A stretch of DNA of 64,000 nt from CALMKX01 sp036274895 (GTDB lineage: Bacteria; Acidobacteriota; Thermoanaerobaculia; Multivoradales; SZUA-115). Below the pieces are notes generated by a model. That model saw nothing but the letters and a program-made list of their open reading frames with translations. It had not been told where the DNA came from and searched no databases. Where the stretch lies: contig DASUEU010000028.1 in assembly GCA_036274895.1 (NCBI GenBank), forward strand, positions 1 through 64,000, in the 5' to 3' direction. The position numbers and the translations under genes were made by a program. Shown here one piece after another: positions 62,816 to 64,000 of this stretch (positions are counted from its first letter, which is position 1; each line of letters begins with the position of its first letter).

Positions 62816-63292
62816 ATGACCAATCGTGCTCTCACCACCCGCAACCTGTCGCCCATGCCCTTCGGCGACCGCGACCCCTTCTTCACCCCCTTCTTCGAGC
62901 GCTTCTTCAACCTCGAGCCCTACCGCACCGACCTCGCCCCCTTCAGTGGCGAGGAGCTGACCACCCGCAACTGGATGCCCGCCGTCGACGTCAAGGAGAC
63001 CCCCGAGGCCTTCATGATCCACGCTGAGCTGCCGGGCCTCACCAAGGAGGACATCCACATCACGATGGAGGACAACGTGCTGCGGCTGTCCGGCGAGCGG
63101 AAGTTCGAGAAGAAGGAGGAGAAGGACAACTACCACCGGATCGAGCGGGCCTACGGCGCCTTCAGCCGCTCCTTCACCCTCGGCACCGGCGTCCTCGCCG
63201 ACAAGGTCAAGGCCGAGTTCAAGGACGGCATGCTGATGATCACCGTGCCCAAGGCCGAGGAGGTCAAGCCGCGGAGAATCCAGGTCGCGTAA
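62816..63292 (+). CDS. Small heat shock protein (Hsp20)
   Basis: This 158-residue alpha-crystallin-domain chaperone has an N-terminal arm rich in Phe and Pro (FGDRDPFFTPFFERFFNLEP). Then come WMPAVDVKETPEAFMIHAEL, PGLTKEDIHITMEDNVLRLSG, FSRSFTLGTGVLADKVKAEF and DGMLMITVPKAEE. The strong AAGGAGGA ribosome site is 6 bp before the ATG. It forms oligomers that hold unfolding proteins. No HrcA/CIRCE or ROSE-like element was recognised in the 200-bp upstream gap. Confidence 0.95.
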   Translation: MTNRALTTRNLSPMPFGDRDPFFTPFFERFFNLEPYRTDLAPFSGEELTTRNWMPAVDVKETPEAFMIHAELPGLTKEDIHITMEDNVLRLSGERKFEKKEEKDNYHRIERAYGAFSRSFTLGTGVLADKVKAEFKDGMLMITVPKAEEVKPRRIQVA

Positions 63293-63316
63293 GACCGACC
63301 CCGCTCCGCTCGACCC

Positions 63317-63342
63317 AAGGGCCCGCCTCACGGCGGGCCCTT
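63317..63342. terminator. Rho-independent, bidirectional terminator
   Basis: AAGGGCCCGCC-TCAC-GGCGGGCCCTT is a perfect 11-bp stem with a 4-base loop, followed by TCGTTT on the plus strand. It sits between the convergent Hsp20 and mqnC genes. Confidence 0.85.
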
Positions 63343-63365
63343 TCGTTTGCCAGGAGGTTTGGAGC

Positions 63366-64000
63366 CTAAGCCACCACCGGCAGCAGGGCCCCGGCCGAGA
63401 CTAGGTCGCGGTTGGCCGGGGTCAGGGAGTGGCGGTAGCGCTGGGCGAGGGCGGCGGTGTCCTCGCGGGTGACGATGCGCTCGTAGAGGTTGGTGCGCTG
63501 GCGCGGCTGGTAGCCGGCGGCACGGATCAAGTGCTCCATCTCGTCCTGGCTCATGCGGTAGGCCGTGCCCGCCGAGGAGACCACGTTCTCCTCGATCATG
63601 ATCGAGCCCATGTCGTCCGCCCCGAAGCGCAGGGCCGCCTGGCCGATCTTCTTGCCCTGGGTCACCCAGCTGGTCTGGAAGTGGACGACGTTGTCGAAGA
63701 AGAGGCGGGTGGCGGCCAGGGTGCGCAGGTACTCGTCGGCGTAGATCTCCGGCAGGTGCTGGAGGTCGGTGTGCTCGTGCTGGAAGGTCCAGGAGATGAA
63801 GGCGGTGAAGCCGCCGGTCTCGTCCTGGAGGTCGCGCACCCGCTGGCAGTGCTCGACGCGGGCCACCAACTCCTCCCCCATGCCGTACATCATGGTCGCC
63901 GAGGTACGCAGGCCGTTGCGATGGGCCTGGCGCATGATGTCGATCCACTCGTCGGCCGAGGTCTTGGGGAAGGCGAGGACCTCCTTGCGGATCGGGTCCG
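63366..64000 (-). CDS. mqnC: Cyclic dehypoxanthinyl futalosine synthase MqnC (3' part)
   Basis: The C-terminal 211 residues of a radical-SAM enzyme; the 5' end with the CxxxCxxC cluster lies outside the window. Family motifs visible are HRNGLRTSATMMYGMGEE, GFTAFISWTFQHEHTDL, TRLFFDNVVHFQTSWVTQGKK, and FGADDMGSIMIEENVVSSAG, which is specific for MqnC rather than MqnE or CofH. It acts in the futalosine route to menaquinone, which agrees with the ubiE/menG at 23202. Confidence 0.9.
   Translation of the reverse strand, partial: DPIRKEVLAFPKTSADEWIDIMRQAHRNGLRTSATMMYGMGEELVARVEHCQRVRDLQDETGGFTAFISWTFQHEHTDLQHLPEIYADEYLRTLAATRLFFDNVVHFQTSWVTQGKKIGQAALRFGADDMGSIMIEENVVSSAGTAYRMSQDEMEHLIRAAGYQPRQRTNLYERIVTREDTAALAQRYRHSLTPANRDLVSAGALLPVVA

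Noticed and set aside
62690..63331. Minus-strand open frame opposite the Hsp20 gene
   Set aside because: It is antisense shadow coding with Val/Gly/Glu low complexity. The plus frame is a textbook alpha-crystallin protein.
1..64000. tRNA, rRNA, riboswitch or CIRCE elements
   Set aside because: I scanned the gaps by eye and found no cloverleaf, rRNA core sequence, known riboswitch core or CIRCE repeat. A covariance-model search would be the decisive test.

Overview
The window is GC-rich bacterial chromosome (roughly 70% G+C by eye). It reads as a Gram-negative-type, futalosine-pathway menaquinone user. Several gene families are typical of Acidobacteriota: a Ser/Thr kinase fused to a FlgO-like domain and TPRs, BNR-repeat secreted proteins, and dispersed REP-like palindromes. 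That placement is inference from gene content; no rRNA or tRNA is present to anchor it.

Region 1 (1-18125) is a complete type I-C CRISPR-Cas system on the minus strand: cas3, cas5c, cas8c, cas7, cas4, cas1, cas2, a leader of about 240 bp and a very large array. I counted 148 repeats and 147 spacers (144-9994). The array is read leftward from the leader at its right end. The only altered repeat is the leftmost, leader-distal one.

Region 2 (18228-23160) is a small accessory or mobile module: an AlpA/excisionase-like HTH protein, a non-coding stretch rich in palindromes that may hold an oriT, overlapping mobC- and relaxase-type mobA genes, a convergent unknown protein, and a ribbon-helix-helix regulator with a perfect 20-bp palindrome upstream. 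A hairpin element of about 207 bp closes the region. No integrase is in view, so the outer borders are not defined.

Region 3 (23202-27955) holds menaquinone methyltransferase (ubiE/menG), folD, coaE and the kinase-TPR protein.

Region 4 (27943-30845) is the most interesting part. A 72-residue peptide gene is followed by two SAM methyltransferases of the borosin (OphMA/SonM) type, with a papain-like protease divergent from them. The first methyltransferase keeps all five active-site positions known from OphMA. The second has lost four of them. The peptide resembles split-borosin precursors, with a helical leader and a hydrophobic tail ending PPGCMILLI. I read this as a split borosin (backbone N-methylated RiPP) locus with an apparently inactive second methyltransferase.

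Region 5 (30834-64000) is mostly housekeeping and envelope genes: rdgB with an FHA-GAF-cyclase, purB, an RlpA-SPOR lipoprotein, two related secreted proteins, and a six-gene minus-strand run (moaC, namZ-like, unknown, class V aminotransferase, serA, ddl). It continues with a glycosyltransferase, HU, fmt-rsmB, ftsK, rsmA, a prolyl oligopeptidase, a GAF-GGDEF protein, an O-antigen-ligase-like membrane protein, an antiquitin-type aldehyde dehydrogenase, a lipid kinase, a thioredoxin-like ferredoxin, a DUF4143 ATPase preceded by tandem 22-bp palindromic repeats, a zinc-ribbon protein, Hsp20 and the 3' end of mqnC.
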